A stretch of DNA of 36,581 nucleotides from Fidelibacterota bacterium. Its GTDB lineage: Bacteria; Fidelibacterota; Marinisomatia; Marinisomatales; UBA1611. The notes beneath the pieces were generated by a model that was not told the origin of the DNA, made no database searches, and worked only from the letters and a program-made list of their open reading frames with translations. How positions within the stretch are numbered: position 1 is the first letter of the stretch; each line of letters opens with the position of its first letter. Below are positions 10,926 to 19,729 of this stretch, one piece after another. The position numbers and the translations under genes are program-made. The DNA is taken from contig JAPYRR010000010.1 in NCBI GenBank assembly GCA_029936885.1, positions 1 to 36,581 on the forward strand. The letters are read 5' to 3'.

Positions 10926-13900
10926 TCACTTCTTTTTCACCACCACAATGGTGATATCGTCCTGATTTCTTAAATCTTGCAACCAGGCTGACCCCAAATC
11001 TAACAGGGCTTGTTTCTGATCTTCCGCATCTTGGGCGCCGTTGGCCTTTATGCAATCAAATACCGCTTCATAACCGAGCATATTTTCAGAATGATTAATC
11101 GCTTCCGGCAAACCATCAGAAATAAAGACTAGTGAGTCGCCTTTTTTAAATTCAAAATCTACAAGACTAAATGTTTCGCCCCGTAAGCTTCCCAGGGGCA
11201 GGCCCTCCAGCAGAATTTCATCCACTTCGCCCGTGGAGTTGTGATAATGATACACAGGCGGCATAGCGGCAGATGTAAACTCAACTCGGTCTTCCCAAAA
11301 GCGGGCCATATTAAACGCCATGCGATTCCAGCCCAGATCAATGTTCTTGATCACCCGATTCAATCGCTTGGCAATGTCATTGGGTGGAATGGCTGGAATC
11401 CCATACAGTCCTGCCTTGGTGATGCTCACCATCATGCCGGCTGTCATACCGTGCCCCGTGGCGTCCCCCACCACAACGTACAAACTTTCCCCGTTTTTCT
11501 GTGGAAAAAAATCATAGTAGTCGCCCCCAACTTCCGTAGCGGTTTGGATGGTGGCAGCAATATCTAGACCTAAAATATCCGGGGTTGTTTCCGGGAGCAT
11601 GTCCAGCTGGAACTGTCGAGCTTCTTCCAGCTCTTCGCCCCGGCGTTGCTCTTCCATGGCGTGGGCATGAATACGGCGTTGTCTTTTTACATACCCAAAT
11701 ATGCTGAAGCCGGTGCTTGCAAAATAAAACATATAAGCCCAGACCGTTTCCCAAGGCGCCGGCAATATTTTGATCTTTAATGATGCGCCATCTTCGTTCC
11801 ACACGCCATCGTTGTTGGAGCCTTTAACGCGAAAGGTATAGTCCCCCGGCGGCAGATTGGTGTAGCTGGCGTAACGCCGTGTGCCGGAATAATTCCAGTA
11901 TTCGTCATAACCATCCATCATATAGGCGTGTTCGTTGCGCGATGGGTCGCGGTAGTCTATGGCGGCAAAATTGAAAGATAGATCCTTCTCATCATAATAC
12001 ACATTATAAGTCTCTTCCGAGTTGTCTGATTTATGAATCATAAATATGGAATCTGTTTTTGAAAAAGATTCAATAATAATAATGGGTTCGTTAGGGTTAT
12101 CCTTCAAGCTGTCCGGGTGAAAATAATTAACGCCAGAAATACCGCCGAAATACAGGGTGCCGTCTTTGCTTCTAGCGTGGGATCCGCCATTAAATTCCAG
12201 ATTTTGTACACCGTCTGCCATACCGAATTGACGAAACTCGCCTGTTTTTATATCGAGCTTTATGATGCCAAAATTGGACGACATCCACATGTTGCCGGAG
12301 CCGTCTTCATAAATGCTATATAAATAAGAATTTGGTAAGCCGTCTTTTAGGCCGTAGTGGGTTGTTTCCCGAGTTATGGGGTCAAACCTTGTTAACCCTT
12401 CGCCATAGGTGGGAATCCAAAGAGCTCCGTCGCTTGCTTCAACATAATTCTGGGTGGCATCGATACCGGGGATTCTATTCACCGCTTTTTCGTCGTCATA
12501 TAATGTTTCTACAGAAAAATCTGCTTTGTTGATTTTATATATTTTATCTCCGCGCCAATTACCCGCATAATAACATGGGTGGATTTTACTTTCTATAAAT
12601 CCCGCTAAATCAACAACGTCTTTCAGGTTCTCAAATTTTTCAGCAGGGTCTATCCAAACAACGCTATCTTCCTGAAACTCAAGCCACCGGGTTTTCTTTT
12701 CTGTAAAAATCCAAAAATGCTTATTGCTGTCTAAATACACGCCGCGGGTGATGCCGGTCTCATTAAAGGTTGTGTTTGAAATGTCATAGGTGCTTCGAAA
12801 GTTGGCTTTATTTAGGTCTGAAACAATAAGATCAAAACTTGACCTTCCCCAAATTCTACCGTTACTGTCTTCGAATAAATACCATCTGGAAAGCCCCATT
12901 TTTCCATCCGAGCTTTCGGGGACAATATTGGTTATTTCGTGGGTGTCTAAATTGATATAGTCGAGCCCTTCTCCGGGAATGCCGCCGCCCAACCATAGGT
13001 TGTTTTGGCTGTCTATGGTAATTCCCCAAAAATCATTTAAGTTTGTTTTAATGTCGGCTCGTATTGAGTTGGCAATTAATCCAAATTTTTTCTTTTCCGG
13101 ATCATATTTTGCCAGGCTTCTTCCGCACCCCAACCACATGGCCCCGCTCTTGTCTTTGATAATTGAATTAATGCGGGGATCTGATAGTGCATTTTTATTT
13201 TCTAAATTAGGATATATATTTAAAAACTTTTCTGTCTTCGGGTCAAAAATGGAGAGCCCCACTTGCCAAATAGACAACCAAGTTTTACCATCAGCCGCAA
13301 CTGTAATATTTTCAATGTTGTTTCCGGCTATAGATGATGCATTGTCCGGGTTATGTAAATACCTTTTGATTTTTTTAGATTCCGGGTTATAAATAAAAAA
13401 GCCGTCTTTATTCCAGGATCCTAAATACCACAGTCCATTGGGGCCAATCGTTAATTGGGCAAGATTAAGGCTATCAACATCTAAATCAAGTTGTTCTTTA
13501 AATACAGATTTTAAGTGGGGGGATATTTCATCGGTTTCTGTGTTTAGTGTTTTTAATCCATTTTCTGTACCGAGTATAATTTTATGCTCACCTAATTGAT
13601 TAAGTGAAATTATTTCCAAGCTCTCTATTTTTTTATCGAATGTGGAGTCTGGACCATACCAAACTGCGGTTTTATTTTTCAAATTATAACGACATAAACC
13701 GCTTCCTTGGGTGGCTATAAAAACATCATCACCAGATAATAAAATATCACGAATCCGTTTTTTCTCTATGTTCGGGTGGTTTTTATAAATATTTAATTCA
13801 CCACCCAATTCTGAATAGGGATTAAACCAGCCTACATTTCCCCGCTGGGTACCCAACCATATAACGCCATTGTTGTCTTCTTCAATAGACCAAACGTATC

Positions 13901-14138
13901 CAGACGGTATTGTGGTTGAATCAGAACTTGCGCTTTCATAGTGAACAAATTCATAGCCGTTGAAACGGTCTAAGCCGCCCTGTGTCCCGAGCCAAATATA
14001 TCCGCGGCTATCCTGAAAAACTTTTTGAATCGTGTTTTGAGATAGACCATCATCAATGGTATAGCGCTCAAACTCTATTTGGCCCGCAAGCATTATAGAT
14101 AAAAACAGTGTGTAAGAAATGATACGATTTTTAACCAT
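10926..14138 (-). CDS. Periplasmic propeller sensor with SpoIIE-type PP2C phosphatase output
   Basis: A 1070-residue protein with an N-terminal signal sequence (hydrophobic to about residue 19). About eleven regulator-propeller repeats follow (for example GYIWLGTQGGLDRFNG, GAMWLGCGRSLAKYDP, NMWMSSNFGIIKLD), then a Y_Y_Y domain (GYDEYWNYSGTRRYASY...LPPGDYTFRV) and one membrane segment near 797-820. A charged, probably coiled linker leads to a cytoplasmic PP2C/SpoIIE domain. Phosphatase metal ligands are seen in GGDYYDF (Asp873), VVGDATGHGMTAG, ISDGLPEA and NQDDITIVVV. The layout resembles hybrid two-component sensors, but the output is a serine phosphatase instead of a histidine kinase. Its likely substrate is the phosphorylated STAS protein encoded at 9816-10160. 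An AAGGA sequence precedes the ATG. Confidence 0.92.
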   Translation of the reverse strand: MVKNRIISYTLFLSIMLAGQIEFERYTIDDGLSQNTIQKVFQDSRGYIWLGTQGGLDRFNGYEFVHYESASSDSTTIPSGYVWSIEEDNNGVIWLGTQRGNVGWFNPYSELGGELNIYKNHPNIEKKRIRDILLSGDDVFIATQGSGLCRYNLKNKTAVWYGPDSTFDKKIESLEIISLNQLGEHKIILGTENGLKTLNTETDEISPHLKSVFKEQLDLDVDSLNLAQLTIGPNGLWYLGSWNKDGFFIYNPESKKIKRYLHNPDNASSIAGNNIENITVAADGKTWLSIWQVGLSIFDPKTEKFLNIYPNLENKNALSDPRINSIIKDKSGAMWLGCGRSLAKYDPEKKKFGLIANSIRADIKTNLNDFWGITIDSQNNLWLGGGIPGEGLDYINLDTHEITNIVPESSDGKMGLSRWYLFEDSNGRIWGRSSFDLIVSDLNKANFRSTYDISNTTFNETGITRGVYLDSNKHFWIFTEKKTRWLEFQEDSVVWIDPAEKFENLKDVVDLAGFIESKIHPCYYAGNWRGDKIYKINKADFSVETLYDDEKAVNRIPGIDATQNYVEASDGALWIPTYGEGLTRFDPITRETTHYGLKDGLPNSYLYSIYEDGSGNMWMSSNFGIIKLDIKTGEFRQFGMADGVQNLEFNGGSHARSKDGTLYFGGISGVNYFHPDSLKDNPNEPIIIIESFSKTDSIFMIHKSDNSEETYNVYYDEKDLSFNFAAIDYRDPSRNEHAYMMDGYDEYWNYSGTRRYASYTNLPPGDYTFRVKGSNNDGVWNEDGASLKIKILPAPWETVWAYMFYFASTGFSIFGYVKRQRRIHAHAMEEQRRGEELEEARQFQLDMLPETTPDILGLDIAATIQTATEVGGDYYDFFPQKNGESLYVVVGDATGHGMTAGMMVSITKAGLYGIPAIPPNDIAKRLNRVIKNIDLGWNRMAFNMARFWEDRVEFTSAAMPPVYHYHNSTGEVDEILLEGLPLGSLRGETFSLVDFEFKKGDSLVFISDGLPEAINHSENMLGYEAVFDCIKANGAQDAEDQKQALLDLGSAWLQDLRNQDDITIVVVKKK

Positions 14139-14208
14139 GCTGTTTTCCTTGTCTCTTATTTACGATATCAAAGGTACAATAAAGATTTGTGAACATTCAA
14201 AAATCGAT

Positions 14209-14497
14209 TTATCCACATAATTTGTTTTTATAATATAAAGCTTACTTAATTTAAAAAATATTTATTATTTATATAGGCTGTGGAAAAGTGGATAAATATC
14301 ACTGTTGAGCTATAAAATGTTTCAGTCAATACATTAGATATTAAAAACACCTAAAGAACCACATCATGTGGATAAGTGGAAAAAGATGTGGATAGGTATT
14401 TGTTTATCCACAAGAAAAGTAAAAATCTTTTTTAAAAATAGCGAAGGAGTTTTAATCCACAAATTAATCCACAGATTGTGTATAACTTTGTGGATTA
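14209..14497. other. DnaA-box cluster, candidate oriC
   Basis: Exact TTATCCACA boxes occur at 14209-14217 (+), 14367-14375 (-) and 14404-14412 (+). An R2-type TTATACACA is at 14477-14485 (-). One-mismatch boxes are at 14279-14287, 14287-14295, 14387-14395, 14453-14461, 14465-14473 and 14489-14497. An AT-rich stretch of about 60 bp (14217-14276) lies between the first box and the rest and could be the unwinding element. The last boxes run into the 3' end of the SurA-like gene. Such density is expected of an origin. The alternative is a DnaA-titrating or DnaA-regulated promoter region, since the sensor gene's promoter must also be here. Confidence 0.75.
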
Positions 14498-14498
14498 A
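14464..14498. repeat. Perfect inverted pair of DnaA-like boxes
   Basis: TTAATCCACA (14464-14473) and TGTGGATTAA (14489-14498) are exact reverse complements separated by 15 nt, with a TGTGTATAA box in between. The left arm includes the stop codon of the SurA-like gene, and the element encodes the last residues of that protein. Confidence 0.8.
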
Positions 14499-15774
14499 CG
14501 CTTTTCATAATTTGGGTGTGAAATTTTCCTCTAGCATCAATAATCCAATTTTGATACCAGTCCATCTTTTTTTTGTTTAGAGCTATAGATTCGATATCTG
14601 ACCAATGGTCAGTAAGGTTGGCCCGGCCGCCCTTTTTTATACCATCTACCCAAAGCAAATGAAAACCCAAAGATGAATTAATGGGAGGACTGCAAGAGTC
14701 CATCTCAATATATTTAATAGCTTGACCAATTTCCGGCACTGAATAGTTGGAAGGCTCTATCCACCCCAAATCACCACCAATGTCGATGGTTGTTTTGTCT
14801 GTTGAATATTTTTTGACCATTTCTTTGAATGTTTCGATGTTGGCAATAGAGTCGGCATACGCATTGGCCAAACCAAATGCAAGCTCTTGGTCGGCGGGTG
14901 TTATTTCTGGCGACATTAAAATATGTCGAACCCGAATTTTACCACCCAACTTTTCTAGCGTTTCAATGATGTGGTAACCAAATTCAGTTTCTATTGGGTC
15001 GCTAACTACGCCCACGCCCTGAGTAAAAGCAACTGTTTCGAAGCCTTGGACAAGAGAACCGCGACTCACCCAACCCAACTCGCCTCCGTTGTTTTTTGAC
15101 CCGGGGTCCAAAGAGTGGGCTTTTGCAAAATCTGAGAACGACGCCCCGGCAGCGAGTTCCTTTTTTAGATTAAGCAAGAAAGACACCGTTTCCTTTTTTG
15201 CATCATCGCCAGGCAGAACAGAAACAAGTAAGTGGCGAATTTTAACCCTCATAGGTAAGCGAGGGAGACTATCTTTGTGGGTGTTATAAAAATCTTTTAC
15301 ATCAAAGCGGGTTACAGCGATTGAACCCAATAACTGTTGTTGATATTGTTCGGTTATCATCCTGTCTTTCATGTCGAACCAAAACTCTCGGCGAAAAGAC
15401 TTTATAGATTGGCCCAGAACATCCTCTGCCTTTTCCCTGTTTCCGGCCTGCTGTATTAACATTTCAACCTGTTGATCCAGCGCCTTATTAACGTCTTTTT
15501 CTTCTACAACAATGGAATCAATCTCGGCCATCTCCAATAGGATTTTTTGATCGACCATGGATTGAATAACGGATTCCTGAACCCGAAGAAAAACGGCGGG
15601 ATTGCTTAAGTCTATTTGTCTTTGAATTGCAGCCATATTAACCATTTGCGCAAGATCGCTCTTTAATATAATTCGATCTTCAACAATGGCGGCAACGCCG
15701 TCAATATATTGTATGTTTTTTTGAGCGAAAGAAAACGAAAGAACAATGATTAAGAAAAGTTTATTAGGGTTCAT
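14464..15774 (-). CDS. SurA-like periplasmic peptidyl-prolyl isomerase/chaperone
   Basis: A 436-residue exported protein with a short signal peptide (MNPNKLFLIIVLSFSFAQ). An N-terminal SurA-like chaperone region (about 20-150) is followed by two parvulin rotamase domains. The first runs from about 180 to 275 (VKIRHLLVSV...GGELGWVSRG...FGYHIIE), the second from about 280 to 375 (IRVRHILMSP...GGDLGWIEPS). This is the domain order of SurA, which escorts outer-membrane proteins through the periplasm. The start overlaps the stop of the upstream PpiC lipoprotein by 4 nt. The 3' end carries DnaA-like boxes. I leave the symbol empty because orthology to surA was not tested. Confidence 0.85.
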   Translation of the reverse strand: MNPNKLFLIIVLSFSFAQKNIQYIDGVAAIVEDRIILKSDLAQMVNMAAIQRQIDLSNPAVFLRVQESVIQSMVDQKILLEMAEIDSIVVEEKDVNKALDQQVEMLIQQAGNREKAEDVLGQSIKSFRREFWFDMKDRMITEQYQQQLLGSIAVTRFDVKDFYNTHKDSLPRLPMRVKIRHLLVSVLPGDDAKKETVSFLLNLKKELAAGASFSDFAKAHSLDPGSKNNGGELGWVSRGSLVQGFETVAFTQGVGVVSDPIETEFGYHIIETLEKLGGKIRVRHILMSPEITPADQELAFGLANAYADSIANIETFKEMVKKYSTDKTTIDIGGDLGWIEPSNYSVPEIGQAIKYIEMDSCSPPINSSLGFHLLWVDGIKKGGRANLTDHWSDIESIALNKKKMDWYQNWIIDARGKFHTQIMKSVNPQSYTQSVD

Positions 15775-16568
15775 TTTTGTTTGTAGTTTGCGTTTATAAA
15801 AATTTTAGATTTTACTTTTAAGCTGTCTAAGATATCACTAGAAACACCAGCCCGATGTTGAGCGAGAAGCCTTTGGTAAATATCATCATATACATTTTCT
15901 AAGCCAATCTGGCTCCCGATCTTATGTCTTTTTAAAACATTGATAACATGATAACCTCGCGCCGATTGAATGGGTCCGATTACAGATTTAATTCTTTTGT
16001 TAAAAAGCGCACCGTCCAGTTCTTTAATTAACATGCCTCGCTTAACCGTTTTTGTTTCTACATCAAACATAGAAAAAAGTTCAGTGATAGGTTTGGCCGT
16101 TTTTTTCTGCGATAATTTAGACACAATTAACCTGGCGTCTGAGATGTTATCGATCAGAAAATGATTGACCGTTGCGGCGGACGACAAGCGACGAAAGCTT
16201 TCAATGTGGTTGTCGTAGTAATCGCGCACCTGTTTGTTTGTTATTTTTGTCTTCGCCAACGAACTGGTTTGTAGATAGGCGGCGATTACTCGTTTTTTAA
16301 AATAGCTGTTTTTTTCTTCTATTATTTTTTTATCCCGATGAAATCCGGCGCCAATGGCAGCGTCATACAATACAGAGTTATCAACCCACCCCCGAATAAA
16401 ACCCCGCACCTGCTCATCCGTTCTGTTTTCAGGAGGAAGAAACTCATTAAGAGAATTAACCGTAAGAACTTGATTGTTTACACGAGCAAGAACCGGTGAA
16501 TTGTCTTTTTCGCGGGAGGAGCAGGACAAACCAAAAATAATCAAAAGAAAAAGAAGACAGCTTTTCAT
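15771..16568 (-). CDS. Probable lipoprotein with PpiC-type rotamase domain
   Basis: I start this gene at the ATG 16566-16568 (265 residues) because it gives a clean export signal, MKSCLLFLLIIFGLSCSS, 10 nt after the mfd stop. Longer readings run into mfd in another frame. The signal ends in G-L-S-C, a rather atypical lipobox (Gly rather than Leu at -3), so lipidation of Cys16 is likely but not certain. The mature part has a SurA/PpiC-like N-terminal helix region and one weak parvulin domain (ATVNHFLIDN ... GYHVINVLKRHKIG). It probably acts with the SurA-like protein encoded next, with a 4-nt overlap, in outer-membrane protein folding. Confidence 0.78.
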   Translation of the reverse strand: MKSCLLFLLIIFGLSCSSREKDNSPVLARVNNQVLTVNSLNEFLPPENRTDEQVRGFIRGWVDNSVLYDAAIGAGFHRDKKIIEEKNSYFKKRVIAAYLQTSSLAKTKITNKQVRDYYDNHIESFRRLSSAATVNHFLIDNISDARLIVSKLSQKKTAKPITELFSMFDVETKTVKRGMLIKELDGALFNKRIKSVIGPIQSARGYHVINVLKRHKIGSQIGLENVYDDIYQRLLAQHRAGVSSDILDSLKVKSKIFINANYKQK

Positions 16569-16578
16569 ATTGTTGAAA

Positions 16579-19500
16579 TTACTTTTTAACACCGGATGAA
16601 AACAAACATACACATTTAGAAGCAAGCGCTTGAGATGTCGGCATGTTTGGCGCAGAAAAGACCACAGAAAGGCGACCGTTTTTTTGTTCTGAAAAACGAT
16701 GATTAATTTTTTGGTCAGACGCAAAAGACGAAAGCGCCATAATAAGATCACCAACCGACGGGTAAGGACAAACATCATCAAGAAAAAACTCAACATTCTT
16801 TTCATTAATTGATATTTTAACAACAGATGTGCTTCCATATAGCGCCCTTGTTTCAGAAACAAATAAAAGATTAACGAGTTTTTTAGGAAGCTTCCCAAAG
16901 CGGTTTATAAGTTCGCCCCTTATTTGATTCACATCGTCGACGCTGTCTGATCGAGAAAGGCGATTATAAAAACCAAGCCTCTGCGCTGGATTAGAAACAT
17001 AAGATTCTTCAATAAGGGCGTTGCCGTCAAAAACAACATCAGGAAATCTAATGCTGTCGTCTTTTCCAAGAATGAAATTGACTTCGTTTTTTAATAGTTC
17101 ACAATACATTTCAAATCCGACTGAAGAAATATGCCCACTTTGCTTATAGCCAAACAGGCTACCCGCCCCGCGAATTTCCAAATCTTTCATGGATATGTCA
17201 TAACCAGAACCCAATGAAGTAAACTGTTCAAGCGATTTTAGTCTCCGGTGGGCACGTTCATCTAGGGGTTTTTTGGGAACCAAAAGTAAACAATGTGCCT
17301 GGTTTTGCCCTCGTCCAACCCGCCCTCTAATTTGATAAAGCTGGGAGAGTCCAAAATTTTGGGCATGATTAATAACGATAGAATTTGCATTTGACACATC
17401 AATGCCGGACTCAATTATGGTTGTGCAAACCAAGATGTCTATTTTTCCACCAAAAAAAGCGAGAATCTTTTTTTCCAATTCTCGGCCAGGTAACTGCCCA
17501 TGAACAACTTCTGCCACTGAGTCCGGGAAGTATTGTCGTATTTTGTTTGCAACAAAAGGCAGGCTATTTATATCGTTATGTAAAAAATAAACCTGTCCAT
17601 TTCGGTTGAGCTCTCGATCAATATATAAACAAATTGTGTCCCAATCAAAAAACCGAACAGCCGTTTCAATGGGCTTTCTTGATTTCGGAGGGGTTTGTAT
17701 TAAGCTAATATCTTTGATGCCAACCAGGGAGTGCTGTAGGGTTCTTGGAATGGGTGTGGCAGACAACATTAACACATCTATAAACTGTTTTATTGACCGT
17801 ATCTTTTCTTTCTGACCAACACCGAATCGGTGCTCTTCGTCAACGATTAACAATCCAAGCTCAGGAACAAAAACATCATCAGACAAAACACGGTGTGTGC
17901 CAATCAAAACATCAATTTCTTTTTTCTTAAGGCTTTTAATAATGTCTGACTGTTGTTTTTTTGTTTTAAATCGAGACAAAAGCCCAATCGTAACACCCAG
18001 GGGTCCAAGTCGATCATCACATGTAATATAATGTTGGTCAGCCAAAATAGTGGTTGGACAGAGAAAAATAACCTGTTTTCCAGATAATACCGCTTTCATA
18101 ATTGCCCTAAGCGCCACCTCGGTTTTTCCGAACCCAACATCGCCACAAATTAGGCGATCCAAAGGATACGAACCATCAAGATCTGCCAGGGTGTCGTCGA
18201 TAGCCCTTTCTTGGTCGAGCGTTTTTATAAAGGGGAAGGAGTCGTCAAGCGCAGTTCCGATATCATGGTCTTTCGAATAGCTAAAGTTTCTATTTCTTTT
18301 TTTGTTTGCGTAGAGTTTTAATAATTCATCAGCAACAAGCTTTACAGATCTTTTTGTTTTAATTATTTCATTTTTCCACATCCCAGATCCGAGTCTTGAA
18401 ATTTTTGGATTTCCGGCAGAGCCAAGATAACGATGAATCAGATCCATTTTTTCAATCGAGACATAAACATAAGAATTGTTTTCATATTCAATTTTTATTG
18501 ATTCCCTATCGCCCTGTGTTCCAGCGCGCAAGGATAAGCCCCGAAAAACACCCAATCCAAAATTTTTATGTACAACATAGTCACCAACGGCCAAAGCAGC
18601 AATGTCGTCCATATTAATATGTTTTAAGTCGGGCATATTGTTTGGCGCCCACTTGCTCGTGTTTGGTTTGTTGTTAAAAATGTCATTTGCAGAAATAACA
18701 ACACAATTTAAAACATCAGAATAAAACCCCCTTTTTATAAAGCCACTTACCCAGGCGTGACCACTAAAATGCTTTGAAAATTTTGGTTTAAGGTATTCGT
18801 CACCGATAATTAAAAGATTTTTATTATGAAAGGGGATGTTTTTCACAAAATTCAATCTTTTGCTAATTGCTAAATCATTTAATTCTATTGGAACAACGCC
18901 CAATGATTTTGTTGTTTTTGGTGTAGAATCTCGACGGCACACAAACTGTTTGGTAAAATTATATTCCAGTATATTATCAGAGTCAAAAAACGACATAAGA
19001 TTAATATTATTAGCATGTTGTGAGTTATCCAAAAGGCTAATAATTGTTAGTTTTCTTGCTGAGCCCGTCGTGAGTTGTGACGTAGGGATAAAGGGCGAAA
19101 TTGATTCTATTCGATCAAAATCGAAAACAATTCTTATTGGTATTTTTAAATGCGGAGGAAAAACATCCAAAATCTCTCCTCGGGCTGAAAAATCCTTTGG
19201 ATCGTAAACGGTCTCTTTTCCAGCATACCCAAATTCTAAAAGTTTTTTTATTATTTGGTCCCGATCCTCATTTGCGCCCAAACACAGCTCAAAAGACAAA
19301 TTATTAAATCTTTTTTGGTCTACGATTTCTTCTGCCAAAAAGGAATTATCGGAACAAATGTAAACACGCGCGTTATCTGCATTGTTTATTCCAACAAGCG
19401 CATCTGCCCTATAGCGGTCGCTTTCAATTTCAAAGCCGGGAACCCTGGGCCGATTGTCTTTTTCGGGATAGAACATAAACAGGTCATCGTCGAGCCCCAT

Positions 19501-19695
19501 ACAGGCCTGGTAAAATAGATTCGCATCGCGCCCCGTATTTAAAACAATACAAATATTGTTATCCAGTTGACCCCTAAACGAAAACAATAAAAATGAAAAA
19601 GCGTCCGGAGATATGTCTTCATATAAAAAGTCTCCAGACAAAATATTGCCGATTTGATTTTCATTAAAAATGCTGTCTGGTTGTTTGGTGCTCAT
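16579..19695 (-). CDS. mfd: Transcription-repair coupling factor Mfd
   Basis: Mfd removes RNA polymerase stalled at DNA lesions and recruits UvrA. The 1038-residue protein has a UvrB-like N-terminal region, then a CarD/RID-type polymerase-interaction domain (VGDYVVHKNFGLGVFRGL). A RecG-like SF2 translocase follows with Walker A GDVGFGKTE (Lys524), the DEEH box in LIVDEEHRFG, motif III LMLSATPIPRTLQ, TTIIESGIDVSNAN and QIRGRVGRG. A C-terminal TRCF domain completes it. It is about 100 residues shorter than the E. coli protein, mostly before the RID. It lies directly downstream of mnmG, a place often held by rsmG and parAB, with a parS palindrome between them. Confidence 0.96.
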   Translation of the reverse strand: MSTKQPDSIFNENQIGNILSGDFLYEDISPDAFSFLLFSFRGQLDNNICIVLNTGRDANLFYQACMGLDDDLFMFYPEKDNRPRVPGFEIESDRYRADALVGINNADNARVYICSDNSFLAEEIVDQKRFNNLSFELCLGANEDRDQIIKKLLEFGYAGKETVYDPKDFSARGEILDVFPPHLKIPIRIVFDFDRIESISPFIPTSQLTTGSARKLTIISLLDNSQHANNINLMSFFDSDNILEYNFTKQFVCRRDSTPKTTKSLGVVPIELNDLAISKRLNFVKNIPFHNKNLLIIGDEYLKPKFSKHFSGHAWVSGFIKRGFYSDVLNCVVISANDIFNNKPNTSKWAPNNMPDLKHINMDDIAALAVGDYVVHKNFGLGVFRGLSLRAGTQGDRESIKIEYENNSYVYVSIEKMDLIHRYLGSAGNPKISRLGSGMWKNEIIKTKRSVKLVADELLKLYANKKRNRNFSYSKDHDIGTALDDSFPFIKTLDQERAIDDTLADLDGSYPLDRLICGDVGFGKTEVALRAIMKAVLSGKQVIFLCPTTILADQHYITCDDRLGPLGVTIGLLSRFKTKKQQSDIIKSLKKKEIDVLIGTHRVLSDDVFVPELGLLIVDEEHRFGVGQKEKIRSIKQFIDVLMLSATPIPRTLQHSLVGIKDISLIQTPPKSRKPIETAVRFFDWDTICLYIDRELNRNGQVYFLHNDINSLPFVANKIRQYFPDSVAEVVHGQLPGRELEKKILAFFGGKIDILVCTTIIESGIDVSNANSIVINHAQNFGLSQLYQIRGRVGRGQNQAHCLLLVPKKPLDERAHRRLKSLEQFTSLGSGYDISMKDLEIRGAGSLFGYKQSGHISSVGFEMYCELLKNEVNFILGKDDSIRFPDVVFDGNALIEESYVSNPAQRLGFYNRLSRSDSVDDVNQIRGELINRFGKLPKKLVNLLFVSETRALYGSTSVVKISINEKNVEFFLDDVCPYPSVGDLIMALSSFASDQKINHRFSEQKNGRLSVVFSAPNMPTSQALASKCVCLFSSGVKK

Positions 19696-19700
19696 TGGGG

Positions 19701-19718
19701 TTGTTTCACGTGAAACAA
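19701..19718. promoter_or_regulatory. parS: parS-type ParB binding site (mnmG-mfd junction)
   Basis: TTGTTTCACGTGAAACAA is a perfect 18-bp palindrome containing the consensus chromosomal parS sequence TGTTTCACGTGAAACA at 19702-19717. It lies in the 34-bp gap between the mnmG stop and the mfd start, 5 bp from the mfd ATG. parS sites normally cluster near the origin and are bound by ParB for chromosome segregation. Confidence 0.93.
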
Positions 19719-19729
19719 TTATTAACGGT

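Noticed and set aside
10867-11055. Short basic minus-strand reading frame overlapping the end of the phosphatase gene
   Set aside because: It lies in an alternate frame of the conserved PP2C domain, has no similarity, and ends in a Lys run from A-rich spacer.
11497-11505. TGTGGAAAA DnaA-like word in the phosphatase coding sequence
   Set aside because: A single one-mismatch word in coding DNA, with no neighbouring boxes.
16569-16898. N-terminal extension of the PpiC lipoprotein reading frame
   Set aside because: It overlaps the mfd 3' end in another frame, has no family similarity, and would bury the clear export signal starting at 16568.
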